Of a stretch of DNA of 64,000 nucleotides, positions 35,050 to 46,099 are shown piece after piece. Numbering within the stretch: position 1 is the stretch's first letter; each line of letters opens with the position of its first letter. The notes under the pieces were generated by a model. It saw nothing but the letters and a program-made list of their open reading frames with translations, did no database searches and was not told the DNA's origin. Position numbers and translations under genes: made by a program. Origin of the DNA: Acanthacorydalis orientalis (taxonomy: Eukaryota > Arthropoda > Insecta > Megaloptera > Corydalidae); NCBI GenBank assembly GCA_034766995.1, contig CM068313.1, positions 36,603,496-36,667,495 of the forward strand, read 5' to 3'.

Positions 35050-35985
35050 TTTACAAAAATATTAAAATAAAAAAAACGATATAGAAAAATGTGAATTCGT
35101 GAAAAAATATTTTTCTGACCCTAAAAAAATATAAATCGAATGGTTTAACTACAATGATAAAGGAATAAAAATAAAATAAAAAAACTGAAGAGAAACCCAC
35201 ATTTATTTTATTGACGATACTCCACAGCAGTTAAAAAAATATCGAAGAATTCGCAGAAATCTATTGAAAAATAAACATTAATATGTTATTTACTGAGAGT
35301 CAGATACATACGTACCGCATGGAATTCATTTGAATGAACTACCTCAATATTTAAATCAAAAAAAATCACTTTAAAAAGTACTCAGTCACTATGTTTTACC
35401 TGTCGTACATGCGGAATTGAAAGAATGTATTCTAATTATTAAAATAATTTAGTTAATAAAGTTTGCCAATACAGACAATAAGACGCAAAATAAATAAATA
35501 AATATAATAACCAAAACAAAGTTTCAAATAAAAATGTATGAATCATACTGAAGAAAAGAGAAATACAAATGAACATAAGAAATAATTAATTGGAAGAATA
35601 TATACATGAAAAACACCGAAAAAGTACTACAGATAAATATGATGAATATGTCAGAAAGCAATATTAAAAACATGAAAAAAAGGGAATCGTTTAAATTGTG
35701 AGAATTTGAAAAAATCTTTTATGTAGCAATATTTCTTCGAAGGCTGAAGACTATGTATATATATATATATATATATAATATGTGAGTTCTACATGCGTGT
35801 GTTTATTGTTCTCTATTCATACAAATTGATAACAATATAAAGTAAATAATGTACACGAATCAATATTGTTATAAATGTTACACTCTCTGCATGCAATAAC
35901 TTTAAATATTTTACGCTGTAAAACAGACGTTCGATAATTTCAAATTTCACAATAAATCACAAAACAATAGCCGAAAAAAAAGTAA
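35050..35985. other. AT-rich spacer with no recognised feature
   Basis: Only a short TA run at 35755-35777 was recognised. Confidence 0.55.
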
Positions 35986-35989
35986 CTAG

Positions 35990-36575
35990 AATGTCAATAG
36001 TTAATTCCAGTGATGGGATCCCTCACGGTTCGTATATATTAGAATCAGTCATTCGTACGAACGACAATAACGAAATATTCAACCTTCCGGAGCGACCGTT
36101 TTAATCCCCAGCGCCAACACCATCACCGCATTTCGTTAATTGTCCTCCTAGATTGTCAATGACTATTAGTAACTGTAGTAGGCTGTGACTCGGCGTTATG
36201 GCAACACACAACTGCCTTTGTTACGTAGTTGTACGTTATGTCTAGGTGTATCAATTTAATTTTATCAGATTTGTGGGGGATGCGGTTAGTATAATACTTT
36301 TTGCAGAATGACAAGGGCATTCGGCAATTTAATTTCGTGATATAGAAGATATAATTAATCTTGTGACAGATTCCGTACGACGTTTCGGGCGTCTTGATTA
36401 CTTTTGGGTCGAAGTGGAATTCTTTTTTGTTACAACAAGAAAATCGACTCACTGTGTACATAACTTGGAAGAAGAAGCAGCGGTTTTTATCAAGACAACA
36501 TTATCAATTTCCGCTCGCATAATAAATCGTCTTAATGTTGACATTGAAAGCTAGAGCACATACGCGCACATAAAT
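35990..36575. other. GC-richer island 12
   Basis: Mixed composition without repeats. A 101-codon minus frame (36156-36461) and a 63-codon plus frame (36363-36554) overlap and neither shows a known domain. Contains TAATTAATCTTGTGACAG near 36351, at best a distant relative of the shared element. Confidence 0.3.
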
Positions 36576-36596
36576 GTCTATAAAAGCACACCAGCA

Positions 36597-36598
<2 letters not shown>

Positions 36599-36650
<52 letters not shown>
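36599..36650. repeat. (TA)n microsatellite
   Basis: An uninterrupted TA run of about 50 bp. Confidence 0.95.
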
Positions 36651-36651
<1 letters not shown>

Positions 36652-37180
36652 TACATATACACTTACATAATATAAAGTAAATTGTTTAAAATATGACACT
36701 ACAACCAGAACTCAATAAATAGATAATTATAATTTTATTACCATCATCATATGTAGGTGACAAAGATGTAAAAATACAAAAAAATAAAATAAAAAATCCA
36801 TGAAATATTTGGATATTAAATGAATCGAATAATTTAATATTAGATTCAATATAAATCTAAATATTTCTTTTTGAATGTTTCTTACTCAAAAAATAATTAA
36901 AAAACGATTAAAAATTATTTTTGTGTAACATAATTTCAAATGTGTTATCGCCAAGTAAAGAACAATAATTATTTATATTATATTTTTTTATATATTGACA
37001 TTTTTTGTGGATATTAGAGAAGAGGTTCTTTTTTATTTTTAAAGTAAAAACATCTTAATAGATAAAATTTTGGATAAAACACATTTGTTGTTCATTTTGT
37101 TCAATTTATTTTATAAAATGAAGAAAATTAAAACTCGTTCAACTTTTTGATGAGGAAACTATCGCTTTTTTAGAAAAAAA
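36651..37180. other. AT-rich spacer with no recognised feature
   Basis: No repeat or coding signal was recognised before the Helitron. Confidence 0.5.
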
Positions 37181-37203
37181 TATAATATGTTTGAAGGTCA
37201 AAT

Positions 37204-37491
37204 TCTATATAATAAAAATCTACATTTCTCGACGCTGTGTCGGCACGACAGAGTCTATGCTGACAAGAAATGTTTATTTATGGTGATGAGAAATGTCTAT
37301 AGTGTCCAGATATGTTTATCTATGCTATTATATTTGGTTTGTCAGCTGATAGGTTTCAAGTTTAATTCATTAAGTTTCGTTCGTAGGTATTTTTTATATT
37401 TAAATATATTATGTTATAAAAACCAATAAACAGTTTTTCCTTCCTACGTTTCTTTCTATTTTCCCGTCTATTTTGACGGGTCATATACTAG
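37204..37491 (+). mobile_element. Non-autonomous Helitron
   Basis: The 5' end reads TCTATATAATAAAAATCTAC, the TC start and A/T-rich beginning common in insect Helitrons. The 3' end has a GC-rich hairpin, CCCGTC (37463-37468) pairing with GACGGG (37475-37480), followed by TCATATA and CTAG at 37488-37491, then T. Hairpin plus CTRR a few bases later is the diagnostic Helitron terminus. At 288 bp it encodes no RepHel protein; the 80-codon frame over it is chance. Confidence 0.85.
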
Positions 37492-37547
37492 TTAACTAAT
37501 AAGTAGTTCAATATTCTCGACAACCGATCGGGTGCTAATGATCTTAG

Positions 37548-37581
37548 TTGTCGAAGCGCCCTAAAACCCCAATAACCAACC
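37548..37581 (-). repeat. Dispersed 34-bp motif U, copy 1
   Basis: On the minus strand it contains TATTGGGGTTTTAGGGC followed by GCTTCGACAA. The same motif with three or four differences lies on the plus strand at 52936-52968. It sits in a short GC-richer stretch (37480-37760) with several GATCGGGTG-like strings. Confidence 0.6.
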
Positions 37582-37880
37582 ATCGACACCCGATTTCAAT
37601 TACCTAATCAAACATTCAACTTGTGCATTAACTGAATGAATTTAACTCATATCTGTATTTGGTTTCGTCGTATATGTATCGAGTATAATTAGTCATCGCA
37701 CACATTTATAACTTCATCCGTTTTACGCACCCTTGTTTCACATCTTTACAACTCAGAAACGAATAATATTATATTACTGGAACTAAAAAATGAAAATGTT
37801 GATTTTTTTAAAACATTATCAGCCTGCTTATTTCATATATTATATATTATGAGATTATAGTGAAAGCCGCTGTTTTTTGT
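37582..37880. other. Mixed-composition spacer
   Basis: Nothing recognised beyond the CGACACCCGATT phrase near 37585, which echoes ACCGATCGGGTG at 37523. Confidence 0.4.
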
Positions 37881-37952
37881 GAGGGGTTTTTGAGCATTTA
37901 TTTCAATAACAAAATGTGTGAATACATTGATCAAAGTATTTGCCCTCGAAAG

Positions 37953-38954
37953 CTATTATTTTTTCCATTTTTCTGGTAGGAGTTGAATTCCGTGACGAAA
38001 GAATGGTCTGTCTTTTGACCCAATCCATTCATCAGCCCAATTTTTGACTTCTCCGTAGGTATGGAAATATGTATCTTCCAAAGCGTGTTACATTGATCGG
38101 AACAGATGGTAATCGCTTGGGGCCAGGTCCGGAAAATACGCTGGGTGCGGGAGAATCTCCCGTTCGAACTCAATCAGTGTTTGTTTCACGGACATAACAA
38201 CATGGGACCGAGCGTGGTCATGGAGAAGAATCAATTTTCGGCGATTTGATGCAACTGATGGTCGTTTTTGCATCAAATTATCATTCAAACGCTCCAATTG
38301 TTGTCGATAATGTTTAGCAGTGATTATTTCCTTCGATTTCAACAGCTCATAATATAAGACACCCTCCATATTCCATCAAATAGAGAGGATTGCTTTGTGA
38401 CCGTAGACGTTTCACTTTAGTGTCGACGTTGATGGTTGACTAGGATCAACCCATGATTTCTTGCGTTTCGGGTTGTAAAAATAGATCCATTTTTCATCGT
38501 CAGTCGCGATACGCGACAAGAAACTCTTCTTTTCATGCCTTGTAAGCAGAGAAATCGAGATGTTTAAACGATTAGCAATGGCATTTTCGATCAATTCATG
38601 TGGCAGCCATCTTCCTTTTTTTGGATCTTTTCCATGACTTGTAAATGTCATGAAATGGTTTATTTATTGACTTCGAACCGTTGTACCAATTATTTAAATG
38701 TTTGAGCAGGGTTTTCTTTCAATAGAGCTTGTGCAGTTGTTCATCTTCGAACTTTTTCGATTGATCTGGTCGTTGTTTGTCATGAACGTCACAATCACCT
38801 TTTTTGAATCGTCGAAACCAATCTCTACATATTGTTTTCGATGGAGAAGATTCACCATAAGTTTTCGCAAGCAATCGATGAACTTCAACTGCACTTTTTT
38901 CAAATCAAAGTGCTGTAGAAGTACACATCTGAAAAACAACTTATGGCGTTCCAT
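37953..38954 (-). pseudogene. Mos1-like mariner transposase, nearly full length, frameshifted
   Basis: On the minus strand it starts MERHKLFFRC at 38954 and stops near 37953, close to the usual length of about 345 codons. After LQHFDLKK the frame shifts and the helix-turn-helix region continues in another frame. Then come GRWLPHELIENAIANRLN, TDDEKWIYFYNPKRKKSW (first catalytic Asp in DEKW, about 38494-38499), ILLHDHARSH (second Asp, about 38217-38219, with the usual Asn after it changed to His) and DLAPSDYHLF (third Asp), and an out-of-frame tail with the usual LPExW-like end. At least three frameshifts or stops make it inactive. Terminal repeats were not resolved; the element probably spans about 37.88-39.0 kb. 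Confidence 0.93.
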
Positions 38955-38999
38955 TTTTATTCGGTTATAGAAAAGCACTTATGTAAATAAAGGATGGCG

Positions 39000-39278
39000 T
39001 CTGATGAATGAATTTTAGTGGGAAATGTTCACACTTGGAAAGGACATAACAGACATTTGTCACTGCCCACAGCATACGCACCTAGAGCCATATACACGTA
39101 AACAGCGACTTTCAATGCAATCTCCTATTATTATATTATATATCATTTGTATCAAATCACTTCCTACTGTTTCTAACAGGTTTCAAATAAAAAAATATCA
39201 TAAATACTAAAATATAAATTAATAATATCGTTTAATAAATAATATAACGTATATGACATATGCAGATTATATTAATTG

Positions 39279-39279
<1 letters not shown>
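39000..39279. other. AT-rich spacer, possible mariner flank
   Basis: The start may include the Mos1-like element's 5' untranslated end. No terminus could be placed. Confidence 0.35.

Positions 39280-39331
<52 letters not shown>
39280..39331. repeat. (TA)n microsatellite
   Basis: A TA run of about 50 bp. Confidence 0.95.
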
Positions 39332-39332
<1 letters not shown>

Positions 39333-39759
39333 TTAAATAACAATTCATTAGTGTTTAAGTTTCATTTAAATGGAACAATACATTATATATTTATGTCAAA
39401 TTTTCTTTAAAATGAATGTTTTATAGAAAAAAATAAATAAATTTAAATAAGATATATTAACAGTTCATATTTCTTTTTTTTTAAAATTTATATCTGATAA
39501 ACATTACTAGAATGTCAAAATATCACATTAACTACTGTTTATTATTATTATTTATATCTGATGAAATCGCAAATATGAAAAGTATTCAGTGACCAACTAG
39601 TAATAAAATCTTCATTCGATTTTAATTTATTAATAAATTGTACTTATTAGATGGTGTAGATTCAAATGTACTTATATATCATATTTATAAAATACATTGT
39701 ATTCTTACATGTAAATAGTATATAATAGGGGAAAATCAAATAAGTGTAATCTATCGTTA

Positions 39760-40690
39760 CGAATATTGTAAGGTCGGACGATATGAGCTCATAAATATAT
39801 TTCATTACATTTCCGTTTTTAAACTCGTCTGTGCGAAACTCTCAACGTCCCTCTTTTATGTATTTTTATTCGCTTCGCCTTTTTAACATGCTTAAACATT
39901 TTAAAACTCTCCACCCTTCTGCAAGTCTATTGAGAATTTTAATTCAAATCAACGAACACAATTTTCCTGCAGAAAATCCGTGAACCGAGACAAATATTTT
40001 AGAAATATAACACCGCCAACGGAATAGGCGATTGGTATTTGTCAATTTCCCCTCAATCATCTTCACGAGTACGTCCGTAGTGCATCCATTGTTCGACACA
40101 TCTATTGTTACGGTGTGTCAATATGACCTACCGCTTCTCACGCAGGACATGGAACGGGGCAAATGGTCGACCGACCACTGGTTGCAACTCACCCTCAATA
40201 TACATTTTCCTACGACCGCCGCCCATCGCTCGTGGGTGAATTGTTTCAAGTAATTAAGTGTGATTTTATAGTACATTACCGCTGGCGAGTTCTTCCTGTA
40301 ACCGTGGCAAATGTCGGTAGGGTACTCAACTTGGAGCGTGACCTGTAACATCGAGGTGAACCATACCACCCGGTGCGCCCGACTTTATTTGTTTTTATGA
40401 GGGCTGTTGTCGGTCGCGACTTGTCGTAACAGCCAGTCATCTCTAGGGAACGATTATTTATTTTATTTTTTTTTTCCGTTTTGTTTTGTTGCGTTCAAAC
40501 GCTCCGAAGAACGGCTATGAATTCATTTTTATTGCATATAAATCTTTTGTCTCTCAATTCTCGCAAACGCACTTATGTGATAATCATTTGTTGTAATCAT
40601 GCGATATATTCGACGAGAATAAAGAACTACGCATTCCTCTCCCTTAATTATTACAAAAACAACGATATCTTAATGCGTCCATTTACTTAA
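39760..40690. other. GC-richer island 13, candidate regulatory DNA
   Basis: The best copy of the shared element lies at 40241-40275 in the middle of a stretch rich in G+C (40010-40440). Several frames of 60-83 codons overlap on both strands, none with known domains, so coding is unlikely. The right part (40480-40690) has milder composition. Confidence 0.42.
40241..40275 (+). promoter_or_regulatory. Shared island element, copy 4 (reference)
   Basis: Reads TTGTTTCAAGTAATTAAG then TGTGATTTTATAGTACA. It is 27 of 28 identical to copy 2, has an 18-base identity with copy 3, and differs from copy 1 at about four of 32 positions. Confidence 0.6.
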
Positions 40691-40699
40691 TTATTTTCT

Positions 40700-41350
40700 T
40701 TGTCACTCAAGTTTACAGAAGTGAAATAATAGGAATATAATATGAAATGACAGACGCGTGCGTTATAAAAATGTCGTTATCGAAGATAATAAATTTGAGG
40801 AGAAGTAGTCAAGTACCGCAGAGAAAGTATTTATTTATTGTCGGTAGAAAATTTGTAAGACTACATCTATTTATACTACTTTAAAGAGTGTATTGTCAAC
40901 GCATTATATCGATATTAAAGATTTTTAATGACTGAATAGTGATACGTTTAAACATAAGTTTGTTGGAAGAAAAAATCGTATGTTCGAAATTCTAATGCAA
41001 TTCTTAAAAACCGCATTTTCAATACGATATTAAAATTTGCATTGTATGGTAGTAAAAATGTTCTAGTCTAAGCGAACATTCAAGTTATAAATAATAATCA
41101 TTAAAATATCTGAGTCTTCGACTACCAAATATACATTTCAGATTTATCTTTCAGCTTCCGTAATTTTTTTCATTAAATTGACAATAATATTTATTATCTT
41201 CATGAATAAAATTTTAAACAACATTATTTATATTTTAAAATAGTTCAAAAAGGATATTTCACTTAACAAGTTTCTGAATTATCGAACATTTTTATCAATT
41301 TCAATTTTCTAATTAAAATTAAAGAAAATTGCAAAACATAATATTAATCA
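40700..41350. other. AT-rich spacer with no recognised feature
   Basis: No repeats or frames of interest. Confidence 0.55.
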
Positions 41351-41356
41351 AAAAGA

Positions 41357-41357
<1 letters not shown>

Positions 41358-41427
<70 letters not shown>
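41358..41427. repeat. (TA)n microsatellite
   Basis: TA with two TGTA interruptions. Confidence 0.95.
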
Positions 41428-41430
<3 letters not shown>

Positions 41431-41449
41431 GATACAGAAAAATCTCATT

Positions 41450-41640
41450 TTTCTATACTTTGACGCTCTAAAGATAATGGAATCGCCATCGAAATACGTA
41501 TAAGAAACAATCAAAAACGATCAGTAATAATTTATTGAACATTCTTGACCAGAAATATTTTTTTTTGTTGTTTGTGGTATGAAAAAAGTATTAATTTGCG
41601 AATGTCACTTTAACCAGTATTAGAACTGTATTGTGAGGTA
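41450..41640 (-). repeat. Dispersed repeat R, copy 3 (inverted)
   Basis: On the minus strand it reads GGTTAAAGTGACATTCGCAA at one end, then CTGGTCAAGAATGTTCAATAA and TTCGATGGCGATTCCATTAT. These are the blocks of copy 2 in the same order. Confidence 0.65.
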
Positions 41641-42470
41641 TTTTACATTCAGATACACTAATTTTATTATTATTAAAGTTAATTAATGACAATGTTAGGT
41701 AAGACATTCTCGACAATCATCAGTTCATCTCTAAGAAAGAAGAACTTAGAAGCAACAGTAATTCAATATGGTATTAGTTAATTACAACTGTCTCAGAAAC
41801 ATTTATTGATAGAATGAAATAAAATACTTTCAGTACAGAACTTTTAATATTTACTTACAATAATTAGATACTAAAACAATCCACAGAACTATTTTAATGA
41901 TATCGAATTAAATAACTTCTCTTTATGCAATTTCCACAATATTTTACTTATTATTTATATACTACATTATGATCGTTCTTTAAAAAATCCATCATAAAAA
42001 CGAAAAGAATTATTTTTTTCTAAAATAAGTCAACAGTTTCAATTTATAATCTTTTAAAAAATATATAAAATAGTCAGCACAAACTAATACATTGAAAAAT
42101 CGACCAATATACTATGAGTTTAAAAATATTAGAGATTTTATGATACATGTAGTTTTCTCAATCTAAAAAATAGTTTCTTTGGTAATGCAAACACTTAATC
42201 CAACTTTAAAACCTTAAAAATCAAAAATTAACATTTTATTTCAAGGTCAATTATACAAACATTAGTAAAAATATAATTTTAATAACGAACCAATATTTAT
42301 TTTCCAAGAAAAATTTTTAAATATTCAACCAAATGAATACTCTATATGTTTGAAAAATATATTCTTATTAATCTTCTTTATGAGTGTGTCATTTCATTAC
42401 AATAGGAACACATATTTATTAACATTTTTGTATTGTTGATATAAACTTTTACTTTTCACATATTTATGCT
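41641..42470. other. AT-rich spacer with no recognised feature
   Basis: No recognised gene or repeat. Confidence 0.55.
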
Positions 42471-42473
42471 CTT

Positions 42474-42538
<65 letters not shown>
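42471..42538. repeat. (CT)n(AT)n(AG)n near-perfect palindrome
   Basis: A CT run, ten bases of alternating AT and an AG run of almost equal length form an inverted repeat of about 66 bp; the arms differ by one dinucleotide. It could extrude as a single long hairpin. Confidence 0.95.
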
Positions 42539-42539
<1 letters not shown>

Positions 42540-42557
42540 AAGAGAGAGAGAGAGAGA

Positions 42558-42762
42558 GTGATTCAACTTAAGTTTCCACACAAGAGTATTAAAAAAACGT
42601 CAAATTAAAAAAAACATATTATCCCCCATTTAGTATTTTATTTTAATTGTATTATATTTTAATACTGAACTGAACTAAAATACTAAATAAAAAATAACAT
42701 GACTTTTCTTAACCCTTGCGCTTCATTTTAATACTTCCAGGTGGAAGGCTAAATTGAATCAC
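42558..42762. mobile_element. MITE T, full copy
   Basis: A 205-bp element whose left end GTGATTCAACTTAAGTTTCC continues to AGAGTATTAAAA. The inverse at the right is TTTTAATACTTCCAGGTGG continuing to TTGAATCAC. AG runs flank the left and TCTCTCT the right, so the inverted symmetry extends beyond the termini. One terminus recurs at 27863. Non-coding; class unknown. Confidence 0.75.
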
Positions 42763-42772
42763 TCTCTCTTTC

Positions 42773-42774
<2 letters not shown>

Positions 42775-42817
<43 letters not shown>
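42775..42817. repeat. (TA)n microsatellite
   Basis: About 40 bp of TA just right of MITE T. Confidence 0.95.
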
Positions 42818-42821
<4 letters not shown>

Positions 42822-43169
42822 CATATCCACATTCAAAACTACTACATTTTTCAATGACATCAATTCCAATACTTAATATGGGACTCTTTTAAATACAAAA
42901 TAGTAGTCATTCAAAACTATTTCCAAAACAGATATTAGTCAAAATTTCAATTGTTGATCCGCAATAAACATAAAAATATTTTTTCCATTACATTTTCTTG
43001 CAAAAAAACGTCATTAACTCTTCTCTGAATACTTTATCGATACATGAAAAACTAATGAAATAGTTAGTCGTATTACATGCATCTGGCTTAAGAGGATTTC
43101 ATGTAAATTCCATGTACATATTTGTGTAAATCCCTTCAATATTGAATTCGTATTGACAAAAAGAAAAAT
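42818..43169. other. AT-rich spacer with no recognised feature
   Basis: Nothing recognised. Confidence 0.5.
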
Positions 43170-43450
43170 AAAGTTGAGTGTCATCCAGTCACATTATAAC
43201 CTAATCCAGACCAATGCAAAATTGATTGCATAACAAACCTTTGTTTGAGCAGCTTCGGCTGACAAACCAACCAACCAACCCTTAACATATATAAACCAAT
43301 GATGTAGATATTATAGAGAGCGTCCTTACCCTTACTGTTCCCTTTATGCTGCCACCCACCCCCACACATACGCTGCCGGCTATAAGTATAGCGTGTTAAT
43401 ATAAAAGCATTATCCTAACGTAACGTACTATCTACTGTTAGTGATTATAT
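43170..43450. other. GC-richer island 14
   Basis: Contains an AACCAACCAACCAACCC run near 43266 and a CCCACCCCCAC stretch near 43353. Just beyond it the minus strand near 43445-43470 reads AAGTGAAGTGTACCATTTAT, a weak match to the shared element. Confidence 0.3.
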
Positions 43451-43513
43451 AAATGGTACACTTCACTTTGAGATTTCTACTTTATACAATACGTATTTGT
43501 AACGACGTCGCCA

Positions 43514-43514
43514 T

Positions 43515-43587
<73 letters not shown>
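43514..43587. repeat. (TA)n microsatellite
   Basis: About 70 bp of TA with one ACATA. Confidence 0.95.
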
Positions 43588-43588
<1 letters not shown>

Positions 43589-43732
43589 CGTCTTAAATAC
43601 ATTGAACATAAAATAGTTAATAACTTAGGATAAAAAAATTATGTACTTTTCATACAGACATCATTATCATATTGGTACTGCTATTCATTTGTTATTTTTT
43701 TGTACAAAATAAGTTTCAAATTATGTATATGA

Positions 43733-43762
<30 letters not shown>

Positions 43763-43766
<4 letters not shown>

Positions 43767-44196
43767 TCGTTCTTCGACATACGTGGATTAGCCGTTCCAT
43801 GCGGATTTTTTACAAGGAAGAAAATCCCATAAATAGAGTTCGCCAGTCCAAAAAAAATTACTAAAGAAAAAATATAATATTGGTTACTTGTGTTTACTTG
43901 CTTACTATGTATTATCTTTGAGTGCTAGTGATGTTTCCCTACAAACGTTCGACATAAGACTATATATGATATGATCACAAAGTAATACGCAGTAACGTTG
44001 CTCACTACACACCAAAAATGTCAGAATGATGTAATTAGTACAGTTGAGTAAGAATTAAAGATTATAGAAGAATATATTTTCTGACCGCGTGAAATGAGAT
44101 CGCATAAATTGATACCACGTAGAAAAAGTACCGCGTAAACGGAGAGATCATTTACCGAGTATAAAAAGTACCGAGTAAATTGAGGGACGGGTATAT
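43763..44196. mobile_element. MITE-like element V
   Basis: The left end TATACTCGTTCTTCGACATA and the inverse of the right end, TATACCCGTCCCTCAATTTA, form imperfect inverted termini between two TA-rich flanks. The right arm has four repeats of a TACC-CGTA / TACCGAGTA-type unit at about 44110-44178. The rest is AT-rich and non-coding. Class not assigned. Confidence 0.55.
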
Positions 44197-44224
44197 ATAC
44201 ATATATATATACATAAACATAGAT

Positions 44225-45010
44225 AGATATAAACTGTGCCAGAGGGACAGGAAAATTAGAAAATGCAATAATTAAATGAATTTTCGTTTTTCCATAATTT
44301 TGTTTACATATTCTTGTAAAGTATATCGGGATATTTTATTTTTTTTAAAATAACTCTTAATAGATGAGCACCATTTCGGCGCACGCTGTAATTTTATTGG
44401 GAAATATTCCATTGTGCGTCTTAACATATCTGATTGAATCCTCGCAATTTCTTCTTAAATTTTTAATTTAAATTCAGAGATATTATGTGGACGATCAATA
44501 TACATACACCTTGCTCTTTAAATAACTGCAAAGAAAATGATCACACGTCGTCAAATCTTCTGATCTTTCTGGCAAAACAACATCTCCATTTATGGAAACG
44601 ATATGGTTCAGAAAGAGTGCTCCCACAGCACCCATGAAAAATTTAGCGGTACGTCTTGATGCCTTCATCTTGCTATAACTATGTAATTTGTGGAAAACGG
44701 ATTAATTCTTGGGTCATAAATGTTTTAATCATATTTTGTAATCATATAGTGGGCTACGCGTTACAGCAACTCTAACATAATCAATATTTTCTTATGTCTC
44801 TACTGTTCTTCTGGACCCTTGATGATTCAAATTTAATGTGAAACCTGTTTACTCAAACTTCTGAACCCACAAGTTGATGGTGTGGAGGGTCAGTACCTGC
44901 CCACGAAGCGGAATATTATAATGATTGCGAAATAGCTGTTGTACAGTTGTAGCGAACTCGCCATTTTTGTAAAGTGATTTCATAGCGAAAGCTTGATGTG
45001 CACCGGACTA
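44225..45010 (-). pseudogene. DUF4817-type insect transposase remnant
   Basis: On the minus strand from about 44989 it reads MKSLYKNGEFATTVQQLF, then WVQKFE-TGF and, after a stop, RRTVETEENI with shifts. This is the N-terminal helix-turn-helix order (YxxNGE..A, VxKFExTGS, R..RTEENI) of a widespread insect Tc1/mariner-related transposase. The middle, with the first two catalytic acids, is deleted. The C-terminal part reads LPERSEDLTTCDHFLCSYLK followed by SKVYVY, then a decayed region like EEIARIQSDMLRRTME, matching the RSxDLTPxDFFLWGYLKxxVY block with its third catalytic residue. Multiple stops. Terminal repeats were not resolved. Confidence 0.85.
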
Positions 45011-45096
45011 CTGTTTTATATTAATAAATTGCCATGAATAACTAACAACGTATCACTTAATTTTACCCTCTTACTCTTCTTTTAGTACAGAAATAC

Positions 45097-45097
<1 letters not shown>

Positions 45098-45167
<70 letters not shown>
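45098..45167. repeat. (TA)n microsatellite
   Basis: An uninterrupted TA run of about 69 bp. Confidence 0.96.
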
Positions 45168-45169
<2 letters not shown>

Positions 45170-45170
<1 letters not shown>

Positions 45171-46053
45171 TTGAATTGAAAAAAGCAGTTTTTAAAGTTT
45201 GTATTGTTTTCATAATTATATACAAGAATAAGCTTTTCGTTAATAAAAAAGAGATAAACATACAACGTGAGTATTCTCGTCTATTTTCTATTCATTAAAA
45301 TTAATATTGTACATATAAAAAATAAATGAAAAAAATAAAAATAAATAAATAAATAAATGGAACAATGTTTTTAAAATAGAATACATAAACCGTTATCCAT
45401 GCAAATTCCGTATTTATTCATATACAATTTAAAATTTAAAGATAAATAAATAAATATCAAAAATATCTATCCTAAACACGTTACAGAATATTTCAACCGT
45501 AACATTATCTTTTCAAAAAGAACTATTCCATTAGGGTAAAAATAAAATAAAACGATAACTCGGTAATTAAATAAAGCATTTATGTAATATTTAATTGATG
45601 CGAACTGTCACGATATTCGTTTTCTTATTTCCTCTCAAGTATAAAATCAGATAAAAATATTCACCACTGAATAGTAACGGTAGTCTGATTCAATCTGAAG
45701 GGGATAGAATTGCTACATATGTGTATAAGTTCTTGATTTCATTACATTATTTACTGACGTAGAACGATTATGTGCACTCATAAGGGATCCTCTTACACTA
45801 TTAATTCAAAGTAAATCTAATTTTTCTCATATTTGACACTTCGTTGACACCATGTTCAGTTGTAAATTTAACATTGTCGAGTTTTCATTCATTTTTATTT
45901 ATTTAGTTTCTGATTCAGTAAATTGTAATTGTAGAATCAATTTATACCGAATAAGGGTACCGAAACATAAATGCTTTTTTGATTTTTAAATGATATTTGA
46001 TTTTTAAATTGATTTTTTTTATAAATTTCATAGAATTGATGTGAAATAAATCA

Positions 46054-46054
<1 letters not shown>
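45170..46054. other. AT-rich spacer with no recognised feature
   Basis: A slightly richer patch at 45590-45800 has no gene or repeat that I recognise. Confidence 0.5.

Positions 46055-46097
<43 letters not shown>
46055..46097. repeat. (TA)n microsatellite before repeat S
   Basis: TA run ending exactly at the start of repeat S copy 2, as in copy 1. Confidence 0.95.

Positions 46098-46099
<2 letters not shown>

Noticed and set aside
36156..36461. 101-codon minus frame overlapped by a 63-codon plus frame
   Set aside because: No recognisable domain or signal; both strands open in the same region suggests chance in a GC-richer patch.
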